Shown: positions 8,152-16,918 of the stretch, piece after piece
How positions within the stretch are numbered: the first letter of the stretch is position 1
Layout of the letters: each line of letters starts with the position of its first letter
NCBI GenBank assembly: GCA_965197375.1
Contig: CBDAMZ010000010.1
Location: 620,001 to 684,000 of the forward strand
Source: CBDAMZ01 sp965197375
GTDB lineage: Bacteria; Acidobacteriota; Vicinamibacteria; Vicinamibacterales; UBA8438
Length of the DNA: 64,000 nucleotides
Direction of reading: 5' to 3'
Made by a program: the position numbers and the translations under genes
Notes under the pieces: generated by a model
The model's input: only the letters and a program-made list of their open reading frames with translations
Told to the model about the DNA's origin: nothing
Databases searched by the model: none

Positions 8152-8208
8152 ATGGCAAAGAAGAAGGCAAAGAAAAAGGCCGCCAAGAAGGGCGCCAAGA
8201 AGCGCTAA
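8152..8208 (+). CDS. 18-residue lysine/alanine-rich micro-ORF
   Basis: ATG at 8152 to TAA at 8208 encodes MAKKKAKKKAAKKGAKKR: ten lysines, one arginine, five alanines. It looks like the free basic tail of histone-H1-like or HU-type DNA-binding proteins, but no globular domain accompanies it in any frame. Support for expression: a purine-rich AAGGGGGG ends about 8 nt before the start, the ORF is followed 13 nt later by a 15-bp hairpin, and a strong promoter lies upstream. The terminator at 7994-8032 stands between that promoter and the ORF, so expression may depend on antitermination. Codon choice is mainly AAG and GCC, like the neighbours. The function is unknown; nucleic-acid binding is only a guess from charge. 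Confidence 0.55.
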   Translation: MAKKKAKKKAAKKGAKKR

Positions 8209-8221
8209 GCGCAGCTTCGTG

Positions 8222-8256
8222 TTGAGGAAGGGGGGGCTCCAGCCCCCCTTCCTCAA
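8222..8256. terminator. Long hairpin between convergent genes
   Basis: TTGAGGAAGGGGGG (8222-8235) pairs with CCCCCCTTCCTCAA (8243-8256), giving about 14-15 uninterrupted base pairs with a 7-nt loop. It follows the micro-ORF stop and lies just beyond the stop of the minus-strand HEAT-cyclophilin gene, so it can end transcription from both sides. T tracts are weak on both strands. Confidence 0.65.
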
Positions 8257-8276
8257 TTAAGGTGCGAGAACGTGTT

Positions 8277-10460
8277 CTAGCGACGTGGCGATCGGAACGC
8301 TTCTACGCCGTCCCAAATCAGCACCTGCCGAATTTGGTCACCCTGGCGGATTTGGTCCACAACCTCCATACCGGCTACGACCCGACCGAACGCGGTGTAA
8401 CGTGCATCGAGGTGGGGCTGCGGGGAGTGCGTGATGAAGAACTGGCTGCCACCAGTGTCCTTCCAATCGAGCGCCATCCCGACCGTGCCACGAAGATAGG
8501 GTAACTGGTTTAGCTCGTCCCGCAACGTGTACCCTGGCCCGCCCTCGCCGTCGCTGCGTGGATCCCCAGCCTGTACGACGTAGTTGGGCACCACGCGGTG
8601 AAAAATCAGCCCGTCGAAGAAGCCACGGCGCGCAAGCTTCACAAAATTGTCGCTCGTCAGCGGAGCGTCACGCACAGCGAGCTCAATCTCGATGACCCCG
8701 TGTTTGGTCTCGATGTAGGCATGAGGGGATACGTTGGGATCGACGAGGTGTGGCGCAGCGTAGTCCACCGCCCGTCGCCCAGGCGCGGGGCGGATCAGCT
8801 GGTCATGCTTCATGTCCGGTTCCAACGTGTCGAGACGCTCAGCCGCAAGCACGCGGACCGCCCAGTCGGGGTCCTCGAGAGCCGCCCGCAAGGTCTCGAT
8901 CGCAACCGGCCCATCATGCCGTGATAGCGCGTCGAGAGCCGCTGCGCGGGCTACATACGACGGAGCCGATCGCCCGGTGTGGTAGGCCTCGGCGAGCGCT
9001 GCCTCTGTTTCCGGCAGCCCCAGTTCGCTTAGCAGACGGGCGGCGGTTTTCCGCACGACGTCGTCAGAAGCCTTCAGCCGCTCGCGAAGCACCAGGGCTG
9101 CGTCTGGCGCCCGCTGCACCACGAGCGCCGAGAGTACGCTCGGCACCACGCGTTGATCTTCATCGCCCAGCATGAGTGCCAGCCGGTAATGCGCAGCGTC
9201 CGGCTCAGCATGTTCGAGCGCCTGGGCAATGGCGGCGCGAACTCGCCAGTCCGGATCGGAACCCAGACCAGACAGGGCGAGCATGAACGACTCTGGACCC
9301 ACTCGTGCGAGGGCCTGCAGGGCGGCGGCCCGCATCTCGGGCCAGCGGTGCGCAATCAGCTCTAAGAAGACCTCGGTTGCCTCCTGGCTACCCAGTTGGC
9401 CGAGCGCTTCGACCGCCGCAAGACGAAGCGTGGGATCGAGCCCGCGCTTCCGCACGAAGCGGTTCAGCGCCGCGACCGCACCATCACTTTGGATTTGCCC
9501 AAGAGCGCGCACAGCGCTGACTACAACACGGCTGTCGCGGCGCTCCGGGTCGAGAAGCTCGATCAGAGGCTTAACACCCCGTGGGTCTCCGATTGCACCC
9601 AATCCCTGCGCCGCAAGCGAGACGCCAACGCTGCCCGTGACGCCGGCCAGGGTCGTAAGCGCCGTCAGCGCCCGGGGGTTGTCCATCCGCTGGAGCGCAT
9701 AGGCGACGGGCCACCACCACAGGATGGGTTGGCCGTTTTCGTCGAGTACGGCTCGAGCCAGCGGCTCGAACGCCTTGAGATCGGCCAGAGCGTAGAGCCC
9801 GAGGCGAAAAGCCTCGACTGCGCCGGACTGAGGATACGACAAATCCTCCGGATCAACGTCGAAGGCCGCGGTCACGTGCGAACGAACCATCTCGCCAATG
9901 GCTGGGGCCGCCGCTGCTGCGCCCATCCGCCCCAAGGCCGCTGCCGCGCGCCCTTGAACCTTTGGCGACGGATCGGCGAGGGCAAGCAGCAGAGGCTCGG
10001 TCGCCGACACATCACCAATGAGGCCGAGGGCAAACGCCGCCATTTGCCGGACCTCAAGTTCCGCGTCTACTAAACACTCGACGAGCGGCCCTACACCCTC
10101 AGTAAGACCGACGCGCCCGACCGCCAGCGCGGCCCGGCGACGAAGCCAGGCTTCCGGTTCCACGAGGAGCGCGAAAAGATCCGGCCTCGGACGTGGCGGC
10201 ACCAACGCGGGAGGATCGGCCTGTGGCTCTTCCGACACAACAGGCAAAGGGGGCGGTGGATCACGGAGTACCCGCTGATCCTCCAACCGGAGTATCCAAG
10301 CGAGTTTTTCGACCGACGTAGGTGGCGGAGGCGGCACCACTCGGGGCGCTCGGGCACAAGCGCCGGCCAGCACCATGAAAGCCAAGGCAACCGCTGCCGA
10401 GGCCACCACGGGGTGGGCAGGTGGAGGACAAGCGGTGCTCATGAAGAGTGCGGACGCCAT
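8277..10460 (-). CDS. Exported HEAT-repeat protein with C-terminal cyclophilin domain
   Basis: 727 residues. The N-terminus has a hydrophobic segment ending LVLAGACARAP-like (LAGAC, Cys about 35), so export and perhaps lipidation are likely. Residues about 95-570 are consecutive HEAT/PBS-lyase-type repeats (e.g. RRRAALAVGRVGL, VRQMAAFALGLIGD, WRVRAAIAQALEHAEP). Residues about 578-720 are a cyclophilin-type peptidyl-prolyl isomerase: FHRVVPNYVVQAGDP with the catalytic arginine, GSQFFIT, and LDARYTAFGRV. The tryptophan typical of cyclosporin-sensitive forms is replaced by histidine. This suggests a periplasmic foldase carrying its own protein-binding scaffold. The start could also be the ATG 18 nt downstream. 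It is divergent from the deoxynucleoside kinase gene, 32 nt apart. Confidence 0.88.
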   Translation of the reverse strand: MASALFMSTACPPPAHPVVASAAVALAFMVLAGACARAPRVVPPPPPTSVEKLAWILRLEDQRVLRDPPPPLPVVSEEPQADPPALVPPRPRPDLFALLVEPEAWLRRRAALAVGRVGLTEGVGPLVECLVDAELEVRQMAAFALGLIGDVSATEPLLLALADPSPKVQGRAAAALGRMGAAAAAPAIGEMVRSHVTAAFDVDPEDLSYPQSGAVEAFRLGLYALADLKAFEPLARAVLDENGQPILWWWPVAYALQRMDNPRALTALTTLAGVTGSVGVSLAAQGLGAIGDPRGVKPLIELLDPERRDSRVVVSAVRALGQIQSDGAVAALNRFVRKRGLDPTLRLAAVEALGQLGSQEATEVFLELIAHRWPEMRAAALQALARVGPESFMLALSGLGSDPDWRVRAAIAQALEHAEPDAAHYRLALMLGDEDQRVVPSVLSALVVQRAPDAALVLRERLKASDDVVRKTAARLLSELGLPETEAALAEAYHTGRSAPSYVARAAALDALSRHDGPVAIETLRAALEDPDWAVRVLAAERLDTLEPDMKHDQLIRPAPGRRAVDYAAPHLVDPNVSPHAYIETKHGVIEIELAVRDAPLTSDNFVKLARRGFFDGLIFHRVVPNYVVQAGDPRSDGEGGPGYTLRDELNQLPYLRGTVGMALDWKDTGGSQFFITHSPQPHLDARYTAFGRVVAGMEVVDQIRQGDQIRQVLIWDGVEAFRSPRR

Positions 10461-10474
10461 GATAACCTATCCGC

Positions 10475-10480
10475 TATACT
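10475..10480 (+). promoter_or_regulatory. Candidate -10 box for the deoxynucleoside kinase gene
   Basis: TATACT, identical to the box before ddl and at the identical distance (12 nt) from the GTG start at 10493. There is no Shine-Dalgarno sequence and no clear -35 hexamer. Confidence 0.45.
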
Positions 10481-10492
10481 TCCGATATCCTG

Positions 10493-11128
10493 GTGGACTT
10501 TCGCTATATCGCCGTCGAGGGACCGATTGGCGTCGGCAAGTGTGTACTTGCCGAGCGGCTTGCCTCAATCCTCGAGGCGAGCGTCGTCCTCGACGAAAGG
10601 GAGAACCCGTTCCTCGCCGATTTCTACGCGGGACGCACTGGGGCAGCCTTCCACGCCCAGCTGTTCTCGTTGCTGGCCCGCCATCGCCAGCAGGTGTCGC
10701 TGCGGCAGGCCGACCTATTCAAACAGCTGACTATCTCAGACTACCTGTTCGATAAGGACAAAATTTACGCGTATTTGAATCTGGACGACGACGAGCTCTT
10801 CATCTATCAGCGACTCTACGACCTGCTAGCGGCCGACGTTGTCACGCCAGACCTCGTGGTCTATCTACAGACCCCCACTGATATGGTGCGCCGGCAAGTT
10901 CGTAGTCAGCGCCGGGCAGACAATCGGTTTCCCGATGAGGAGTACCTCCGTGAGTTGAATGAAGCGTACAACTACTTCTTTTTTCACTACAGCGCGACAC
11001 CGCTCTTGGTCGTCGAAACCTCGCAGTTCGACCTCGAATGGGGAAACGCGGCTCTCGACGATTTGGTTAAGCAACTGCGTGACATGGGCGGCGGCACTCG
11101 TTACTACGTGCCTCGCACGAAGGCTTAG
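10493..11128 (+). CDS. Deoxynucleoside kinase (dGK/dAK family)
   Basis: 211 residues from GTG. It belongs to the deoxynucleoside kinase family that phosphorylates deoxypurine or deoxypyrimidine nucleosides for dNTP salvage. Seen: an N-terminal P-loop VEGPIGVGKC (8-17), LDERENPFLADFY (substrate/acceptor region with E-R-x-N-P), the LID-type arginine cluster RRQVRSQRRAD, and the family pattern LVVYLQTPTDMVRRQV. Oddly, the residue after the P-loop lysine is cysteine (codon TGT) where serine or threonine is nearly universal; this may alter Mg-ATP binding or be a base error. The start was set by the GTG giving the typical DFRYIAVEG opening. No Shine-Dalgarno is visible. Confidence 0.85.
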   Translation: MDFRYIAVEGPIGVGKCVLAERLASILEASVVLDERENPFLADFYAGRTGAAFHAQLFSLLARHRQQVSLRQADLFKQLTISDYLFDKDKIYAYLNLDDDELFIYQRLYDLLAADVVTPDLVVYLQTPTDMVRRQVRSQRRADNRFPDEEYLRELNEAYNYFFFHYSATPLLVVETSQFDLEWGNAALDDLVKQLRDMGGGTRYYVPRTKA

Positions 11129-11327
11129 TGAGCCACGTAGCGTCCCGCCGCAGCAATCCGTAACATAATCCCCTAGCGGGGTGTCAGCAAAGGGCGTCGC
11201 TGCGCTTGCGATCAGCAGAGTCACAAATGCCAAATTTGCTCCTTCGTCTCGTCTTGCGCAGGCCAGACGCAGCTTCAGGCCGGGGCTCATGCGGCGAACC
11301 TCCATTACGAGACACTAGTACCTAGCT

Positions 11328-12212
11328 ATGGCGTGGTTTAAGAAGACCAGGAAACCAATTACCGCCCCGGCTGAGCCGAGTCGCGTGCCGCACGGGCTGT
11401 GGGCGAAATGCCCCGCCTGTGGTCAGATTCTCTACAACAAGGAGATGGCCGCCAACTTCCGGGTGTGTTCGAAATGCTTGTACCACTTTTGCCTGACCGC
11501 AACCGAGCGACTCCGCTCCCTGTTGGACGACGGTGCATGGGAAGTGCACGACGCGAACCTGATGTCGACCGACCCGCTCCGCTTTCGCGACACCAAGTCG
11601 TATCAGGAGCGCCTGAAAGCAAGCACCAAGGCGACGGGGCTGCGTGACGCAGCCATCTCGGCAGTGGGTCGCATCGAAGGAACCGAGGTCGTGATCGTTG
11701 CGATGGAGTATAGCTTCATCGGTGGAAGTATGGGCGTAGTGGTTGGCGAACAGATCACGCGGGCCATCGAGCGCGCGTTGAACCGGCGGCGACCTTTGAT
11801 CATCGTGTGTTGTTCCGGCGGCGCCCGCATGATGGAGGGAATACTCTCGCTTATGCAGATGGCCAAAATCAGCTCGGCGCTCGCCCGGCTCGACCGGGCT
11901 CACCTGCCGTACATCGCGGTGCTGACCGACCCGACGACTGGGGGGGTCACTGCGAGTTTCGCCATGCTGGCCGACCTTAACATCGCTGAGCCACGTGCCT
12001 TAATCGGGTTCGCAGGACCGCGTGTCATCGAACAGACAATTCGCCAGAAGTTGCCGCCGGGCTTCCAGCGCAGCGAGTTTCTCCTGGAACACGGCATGCT
12101 AGACATGGTGGTTGATCGGCGACAACTGAAAGGTACCCTTGCGCGCATTCTCACGTTTATGGGAGTGGGTGATAACGACAGCGTCGTCCGAGGAGCTGAT
12201 GAATCACGTTGA
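11328..12212 (+). CDS. accD: Acetyl-CoA carboxylase carboxyltransferase subunit beta
   Basis: 294 residues. With AccA it moves the carboxyl group from carboxybiotin to acetyl-CoA, giving malonyl-CoA for fatty acid synthesis. The N-terminal zinc ribbon is intact: C28-x2-C31 and C47-x2-C50. The crotonase-fold core includes SGGARMMEGILSLMQMAK (oxyanion/CoA region), LTDPTTGGVTASFAMLAD and IGFAGPRVIEQTIRQKLP, all typical of AccD. It overlaps folC by 4 nt, an accD-folC pairing common in bacteria. There is no Shine-Dalgarno before the ATG. Confidence 0.96.
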   Translation: MAWFKKTRKPITAPAEPSRVPHGLWAKCPACGQILYNKEMAANFRVCSKCLYHFCLTATERLRSLLDDGAWEVHDANLMSTDPLRFRDTKSYQERLKASTKATGLRDAAISAVGRIEGTEVVIVAMEYSFIGGSMGVVVGEQITRAIERALNRRRPLIIVCCSGGARMMEGILSLMQMAKISSALARLDRAHLPYIAVLTDPTTGGVTASFAMLADLNIAEPRALIGFAGPRVIEQTIRQKLPPGFQRSEFLLEHGMLDMVVDRRQLKGTLARILTFMGVGDNDSVVRGADESR

Positions 12213-13513
12213 GTCAGGCACTCACTGATCCCATCGGTTATCTCTTCGGCCTGGAGCAGCACGGGATTAAGCTCGGTCTCGACAACATTCGCGCGTTGTC
12301 GGACGGCCTCGGCCATCCAGAACGAGCCTTCACTTCTGTTCTCGTTGCCGGCACCAATGGCAAGGGGTCAGTTGCGGCTGTGCTTGACACGGCGTTGCGC
12401 GCCGCCGGGTACGCGACCGGTCGCTTTACCTCCCCCCACCTGGTGAACCTCGCGGAGCGCTTTGCCATCGACGGCCAGCCGGTCGCGCCCGCCGCCTTGG
12501 AAGACGAGGCGGAGCAGCTGCGCAAGACGGTATGCCGGCTCGTGAGGACCGGCCGGCTCGCTGCGCCGCCGACGTTCTTTGAAGCCACGACCGCCATCGC
12601 GCTGTCGTTGTTTCGGCGCGCCGGCACGCGCATTGCCGTCCTGGAAGTGGGGATGGGCGGGCGGTTCGACGCGACAAACGTCGTCACGCCGGTGGCTGTG
12701 GCCATCCCGTCTATCGACCTCGATCACCAGCAGTTCCTCGGCTCCACCTTGGAAGAGATCGCCCTCGAGAAAGCCGGGGTCATCAGAGCTGGAACGCTTG
12801 GCGTTACCGCTGAAACGAAGTCCCTCCCGCTCCGGACGTTGCGGCGAGTCTCGGACGAGCGCGGTGCTCGGCTCATCGAAGTGGATCGCGAGGTGGAGGC
12901 GCGTGCGACCGTACGCGACGGAGTCACGTGTGTCGACGCGCTGATCACACCGCACCGGCAGTATGGTCCACTCACCCTGGCTCTGCGTGGCCGGCATCAG
13001 GTTCGGAACGCAATGACCGCCGTTCGACTGCTGGAGGAACTTGGGACGGTGGGTGTCCCGGTACCGGCATCGGCCATCCGGGAAAGTCTGGTCACGACCG
13101 CGTGGCGAGGCCGTCTGGAACTCGTCGAACTTGATCCCCGCCGACGGGTGTTACTCGATGCCGCGCACAACGTCGCGGCGGCATCGGCGCTCGCAGACTA
13201 CCTCGCTGAGGCCTTTCCGTCCGGGCTGCCACTTGTGTTCGCCGCGCTGCGCGATAAGGACGTGGCCGGCATGCTTCGCGCGCTGGGTGCTTCCGTAACG
13301 CGCATCATCTGCGTACCACTGACAAGCTCACGCGCGTGGCCCGTGGACCAACTAGCGTCGCTGGCACGCGCGGTGCGGCCCGACGTGCCGGTCGGCGTCG
13401 CGAAGTCACCTGCTGCGGCGGTCGAGGAAGCGTGGGGCAACAGCACGACCGTCTGCGCAGCTGGCTCAGTCCACCTTGTCGGGGAACTCATCAGGACGCT
13501 CGTACCGGGTTAG
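12209..13513 (+). CDS. folC: Bifunctional folylpolyglutamate/dihydrofolate synthase
   Basis: 434 residues from TTG 12209, whose TTGA overlaps the accD stop. It adds glutamates to folates (and, in bifunctional members, to dihydropteroate). Mur-ligase fold: P-loop VAGTNGKGSVAA (about 46-57), FTSPHLVNLAERFAIDG, the family motif EVGMGGRFDATNVV, and the C-terminal domain with LLDAAHNVAAA. TTG is preferred because it gives the usual FolC N-terminus at the right distance; no closer ATG or GTG precedes the P-loop. It is in an operon with accD and probably lptD 12 nt downstream. Confidence 0.94.
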   Translation: MSQALTDPIGYLFGLEQHGIKLGLDNIRALSDGLGHPERAFTSVLVAGTNGKGSVAAVLDTALRAAGYATGRFTSPHLVNLAERFAIDGQPVAPAALEDEAEQLRKTVCRLVRTGRLAAPPTFFEATTAIALSLFRRAGTRIAVLEVGMGGRFDATNVVTPVAVAIPSIDLDHQQFLGSTLEEIALEKAGVIRAGTLGVTAETKSLPLRTLRRVSDERGARLIEVDREVEARATVRDGVTCVDALITPHRQYGPLTLALRGRHQVRNAMTAVRLLEELGTVGVPVPASAIRESLVTTAWRGRLELVELDPRRRVLLDAAHNVAAASALADYLAEAFPSGLPLVFAALRDKDVAGMLRALGASVTRIICVPLTSSRAWPVDQLASLARAVRPDVPVGVAKSPAAAVEEAWGNSTTVCAAGSVHLVGELIRTLVPG

Positions 13514-13516
13514 AAT
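13511..13516 (+). promoter_or_regulatory. Candidate -10 box inside the folC-lptD junction
   Basis: TAGAAT overlaps the folC stop and lies 9 nt before the first lptD ATG (13526) and 12 nt before a second, in-frame ATG (13529). No Shine-Dalgarno separates it from the start. It could give lptD its own short-leader transcript. Confidence 0.35.
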
Positions 13517-13525
13517 GCTTTCCTG

Positions 13526-15826
13526 ATGATGCGCTTTTGCCTGACGGTGCCGCTGTGCGTGGCGCTGGCCACGAGCGTCGCTGAGGCACAACTCTTACCA
13601 GGGTTCGATTTCGCCTCCCGACAATTCAGGCTCGAACAGCTGAGTGAAAACCACGTTCGCTTGATCGACGAGGTCGAGATCGACGTGGGCACATACCAAT
13701 TCTACGCCGATCAGGTCGACATCTTTACGAACGAGTCCCGCCTGGTCGCCACCGGTAACGTGGTGTACACCACGGGGGGGAGCCGGATCGCCGCCGATCG
13801 CGCGGAATTCGACTACGAGCACCTTACAGGTGCCTTCTACAACGCCACCGGGTCAGTGAACCTTGGGGCAGATGCGGATGTGGAAAGGAGCATGTTTGGG
13901 ACACAGGAACCTGACATGCATTTCTACGGTGAGATAATTGAGAAGCTCGGCCCCCGAAAGTATCGGCTCACCAAGGGTGGCTTCACCAGTTGCATCCAGC
14001 CAACGCCGCGCTGGGAGTTAACGGCCAGTAGCGTCACGTTGAATCTCGACGAGTACGCCGCCCTGAAAAATTCCGTGCTGGAGGTGAAAGGTGTACCGGT
14101 CTTCTACCTCCCCATCATGTACTACCCGATTCAGGAAGACGATCGAGCGACCGGGTTCCTGATGCCGATGTACGGTGCCTCCACGTTCCGCGGCCAATCA
14201 CTCAGCAACGCCTTCTTCTGGGCCATCAGTCGCAGCCAGGACGCGACCATCTTTCACGACCGGTTTTCGCAGACCGGACAGGGCATCGGCGGCGAATATC
14301 GATACATCCTCGGCCAGGGCTCCGAGGGCTTCGCACGGACGTATTTCTTGAACGAGCGCGCAACGGATCTCGTCAACGGCGGCGGCAAGACGACGACTCC
14401 GGCCAGACGTAGTTACGAACTGCGTGGTCGCGCCAGGCATCAAATAGCGACCGGCTGGAGCGCGCGCGGACAGGTCGACTACTTTTCCGATATTACCGTT
14501 CAACAGACCTACCACAACAACATCTTCGAAGCCTCCAGCCGTAATCGAAGTTTCTCCGGCAACGTCGCCGGCAGGTGGAGAGACTATCAGCTAAGCAGCA
14601 CGATCGACGTAAACGAGACATTCTTCGGCGAGAGTCAGTCCACGCAGTGGGGCGCGGGACCCCGCATCAGCTTCGGCCGAGGCAAGACCGCCATCCCCCA
14701 AACACCGATCTATTTCTCCTTTGGGTCGGAGTACGCGCGCCTGCTACGCCGCTCCACTTTTACTCAGGGGGGGCAGGCGCACGCGGTCAATTCTGGGTTG
14801 CACCGGTTCGACGTTAATCCGGTTATTCAGATCCCGTTCACCCGCTGGCCGTTCCTCACCGTCAATTCAGCTGCGGCGTGGCGAGCCACGTACTGGTCCG
14901 AGAGCATGGATCCCACGAGCCGCCGGCAGGTTCCCCACGGAATCTCACGAACCTACTTGGATCTACAATTTCAGATCACAGGACCAACGTTCGTCAAAGT
15001 GTGGGACACGCCCAACAGCAACTATGCGGAACGCATGAAGCATGTGATCGAACCGCTGATCACGCTCCAGCGCATTAGCGCCATCGATAACGTCGCTGAA
15101 ATCGTGCAACTCGAGAGCATTGACTCCATCGTCGGAAGTGTCACGCAAGTCCGCTACAGCATAAACAACCGCATCTACGCGAAGCGCAGGGAAGGCGGGC
15201 CACAGGGAGTCCCGCGGGAAATCCTCAATGTCGCAGTCATGCAAAGCTATTACACGGATCCCCTCGCCGCCCAGTTCGATCGCCGCTTTCGGACGAGCTT
15301 CAACCGGACGCCGCCGAGCCATGTCTCGCCAGTATCGCTGATCGTGCGTGCCCAGCCGACGCAGGCGACTTCGGGCACGATGCGGGCCGAATACGACACG
15401 CAGTTTGGTGCTCTTCGAAGCATCGGTGCCGAGGGCCGGTACGAGCGCGGCGGCTGGCTAGACACGAGAGCTGGCTGGAGCCAGCGCCGGTTTGTCGAGG
15501 GGCTTCAGGGCTTCGACAATCCACAGCAGCTCGACCATTATCTCAACGCGTTCATCAGCCTGCGCACGCGCGACAACACACTTGGCGGTATGTACACCTT
15601 TAACTACGACATCCTCCGAGGTCGCTATCTCCAGCAGCGGCTGGTCATGTACTACAACGCGCAGTGTTGCGGCGTCAGCGCCGAATACCAGAATTTTAAT
15701 TTCGAGGGTCTCGGCAGTCGCGCACGCGTGCCCAGGGATCGCCGCTTCAACATTTCGTTTACCCTGGCCGGTCTGGGTACTTTTGCCAATGTGTTCGGCG
15801 TATTCGGCGCGGGGGGCATACAGTGA
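13526..15826 (+). CDS. lptD: LPS-assembly protein LptD (outer-membrane translocon)
   Basis: 766 residues. A signal peptide (MMRFCLTVPLCVALATSVAEAQ, cleavage after AEA) leads into an OstA/LptA-like beta-jellyroll (about 35-140: FYADQVDIFTNESRLVATGN, ARDR-like ADRAEFDYEHLTGAFYNATG). The large LptD beta-barrel domain follows, ending with RLVMYYNAQCCGVSAEYQNFNF, the conserved C-terminal cysteine pair and barrel closure. LptD with LptE inserts lipopolysaccharide into the outer leaflet. Its presence shows an asymmetric, LPS-bearing outer membrane. The last 4 nt overlap the following nucleotidyltransferase gene, tying LPS export to sugar-nucleotide synthesis in one transcript. Confidence 0.92.
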   Translation: MMRFCLTVPLCVALATSVAEAQLLPGFDFASRQFRLEQLSENHVRLIDEVEIDVGTYQFYADQVDIFTNESRLVATGNVVYTTGGSRIAADRAEFDYEHLTGAFYNATGSVNLGADADVERSMFGTQEPDMHFYGEIIEKLGPRKYRLTKGGFTSCIQPTPRWELTASSVTLNLDEYAALKNSVLEVKGVPVFYLPIMYYPIQEDDRATGFLMPMYGASTFRGQSLSNAFFWAISRSQDATIFHDRFSQTGQGIGGEYRYILGQGSEGFARTYFLNERATDLVNGGGKTTTPARRSYELRGRARHQIATGWSARGQVDYFSDITVQQTYHNNIFEASSRNRSFSGNVAGRWRDYQLSSTIDVNETFFGESQSTQWGAGPRISFGRGKTAIPQTPIYFSFGSEYARLLRRSTFTQGGQAHAVNSGLHRFDVNPVIQIPFTRWPFLTVNSAAAWRATYWSESMDPTSRRQVPHGISRTYLDLQFQITGPTFVKVWDTPNSNYAERMKHVIEPLITLQRISAIDNVAEIVQLESIDSIVGSVTQVRYSINNRIYAKRREGGPQGVPREILNVAVMQSYYTDPLAAQFDRRFRTSFNRTPPSHVSPVSLIVRAQPTQATSGTMRAEYDTQFGALRSIGAEGRYERGGWLDTRAGWSQRRFVEGLQGFDNPQQLDHYLNAFISLRTRDNTLGGMYTFNYDILRGRYLQQRLVMYYNAQCCGVSAEYQNFNFEGLGSRARVPRDRRFNISFTLAGLGTFANVFGVFGAGGIQ

Positions 15827-16887
15827 AGGGGCTAATTCTGAGTGGCGGCAAGGGTACCCGACTGCGCCCTCTCACCTATACGAGTGCCAAGCAGTTGGTA
15901 CCGGTGGCCAACAAGCCGATTCTTTTCTACGGTATCGAGGCGCTGGCTTCGGCCGGTGTCCGGTCGATCGGGATCGTCGTCGGCGACACCAAAGCGGAGA
16001 TTCAGCGAGCTGTTGGCGACGGGACAGCCTGGGGGGTGTCGGTCACTTACATCGAGCAGGATGCGCCCCGCGGGTTAGCGCACGCGGTCATGGTCAGCGA
16101 GGCGCACCTCGGGAACGAACCGTTCATCATGTATCTCGGTGACAATCTGCTTGCTAGCGGCGTCACCCCGTTCGTGCGGGAATTCAATGAGCATCGGCCT
16201 GCGGCCCAGATCTTACTCACGCGGGTTCCCGACCCGCAGCGGTTCGGCGTGGCCGAGCTATCGGACGGGAAGGTCGTGCGGCTAGTCGAAAAACCGAAGG
16301 TGCCGAAAAGCGATCTTGCCTTGGTCGGCGTCTACTTGTTTGGGCCGGAAGTCTTCGATTCAGTTAAACGCATTACACCGAGTTTTCGTAACGAGCTCGA
16401 GATCACCGACGCCATCCAAGATCTGATCGACCGAGGACTGGTGGTTCGACCACACGTTGTCAGTGGTTGGTGGAAAGACACGGGCAAGCTCGAAGATCTC
16501 CTTGAAGCTAATCGGCTCATCCTCGACACCCTCGCCGGGCGGATCGATGGTCAGGTGGATTCCGCGTCGCGCGTCGAGGGGCGCGTGGTGATCGAAGCGG
16601 GGGCTGTGATTGAAAGCTCGGTCATCAGGGGTCCCACGGTGATTGGCGCCAACGCCAGAATTGAGCACGCGTACATCGGCCCGTTCACGTCAATCATGAA
16701 TGACGTGCACATCCGGCACTCCGAGGTCGAGCATTGTATCGTGCTCGAGGGCTCCACGATCGCCGATCTTTCGAACCGAGTCGTCGAAAGCCTGATCGGC
16801 AAGAACGTTAAAATCTACCGTCAGCCGATGAAGCCGTCGGCCTATCGGTTTATGCTCGGAGACAATTCAGAGGTTAGCATACGATAG
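15823..16887 (+). CDS. Glucose-1-phosphate thymidylyltransferase, long form
   Basis: 354 residues from GTG overlapping the lptD stop (GTGA). It makes an NDP-glucose (probably dTDP-glucose) from glucose-1-phosphate. Residues 1-240 are the nucleotidyltransferase domain: LILSGGKGTRLRPLTYT with the GGxGTRLRPLT signature, the catalytic-region VEKPKVPKS, and GWWKDTGKLEDLLEANRLIL. Residues about 245-354 form a left-handed beta-helix of hexapeptide repeats (VVIEAGAVIESSVIRGP). This two-domain architecture is the RmlA-long/StrD type found in antibiotic and polysaccharide clusters, rather than the 290-residue RmlA. The genes after it (epimerase, RmlB, Rmd-like) fit a deoxysugar pathway. Confidence 0.9.
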   Translation: MKGLILSGGKGTRLRPLTYTSAKQLVPVANKPILFYGIEALASAGVRSIGIVVGDTKAEIQRAVGDGTAWGVSVTYIEQDAPRGLAHAVMVSEAHLGNEPFIMYLGDNLLASGVTPFVREFNEHRPAAQILLTRVPDPQRFGVAELSDGKVVRLVEKPKVPKSDLALVGVYLFGPEVFDSVKRITPSFRNELEITDAIQDLIDRGLVVRPHVVSGWWKDTGKLEDLLEANRLILDTLAGRIDGQVDSASRVEGRVVIEAGAVIESSVIRGPTVIGANARIEHAYIGPFTSIMNDVHIRHSEVEHCIVLEGSTIADLSNRVVESLIGKNVKIYRQPMKPSAYRFMLGDNSEVSIR

Positions 16888-16918
16888 TGAGAGCGTATCG
16901 CTGACGAGGGACCGGCCC

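Noticed and set aside
11165..11180. CCCC-TAGC-GGGG mini-hairpin after the deoxynucleoside kinase gene as a terminator
   Set aside because: Only four base pairs and no T tract.
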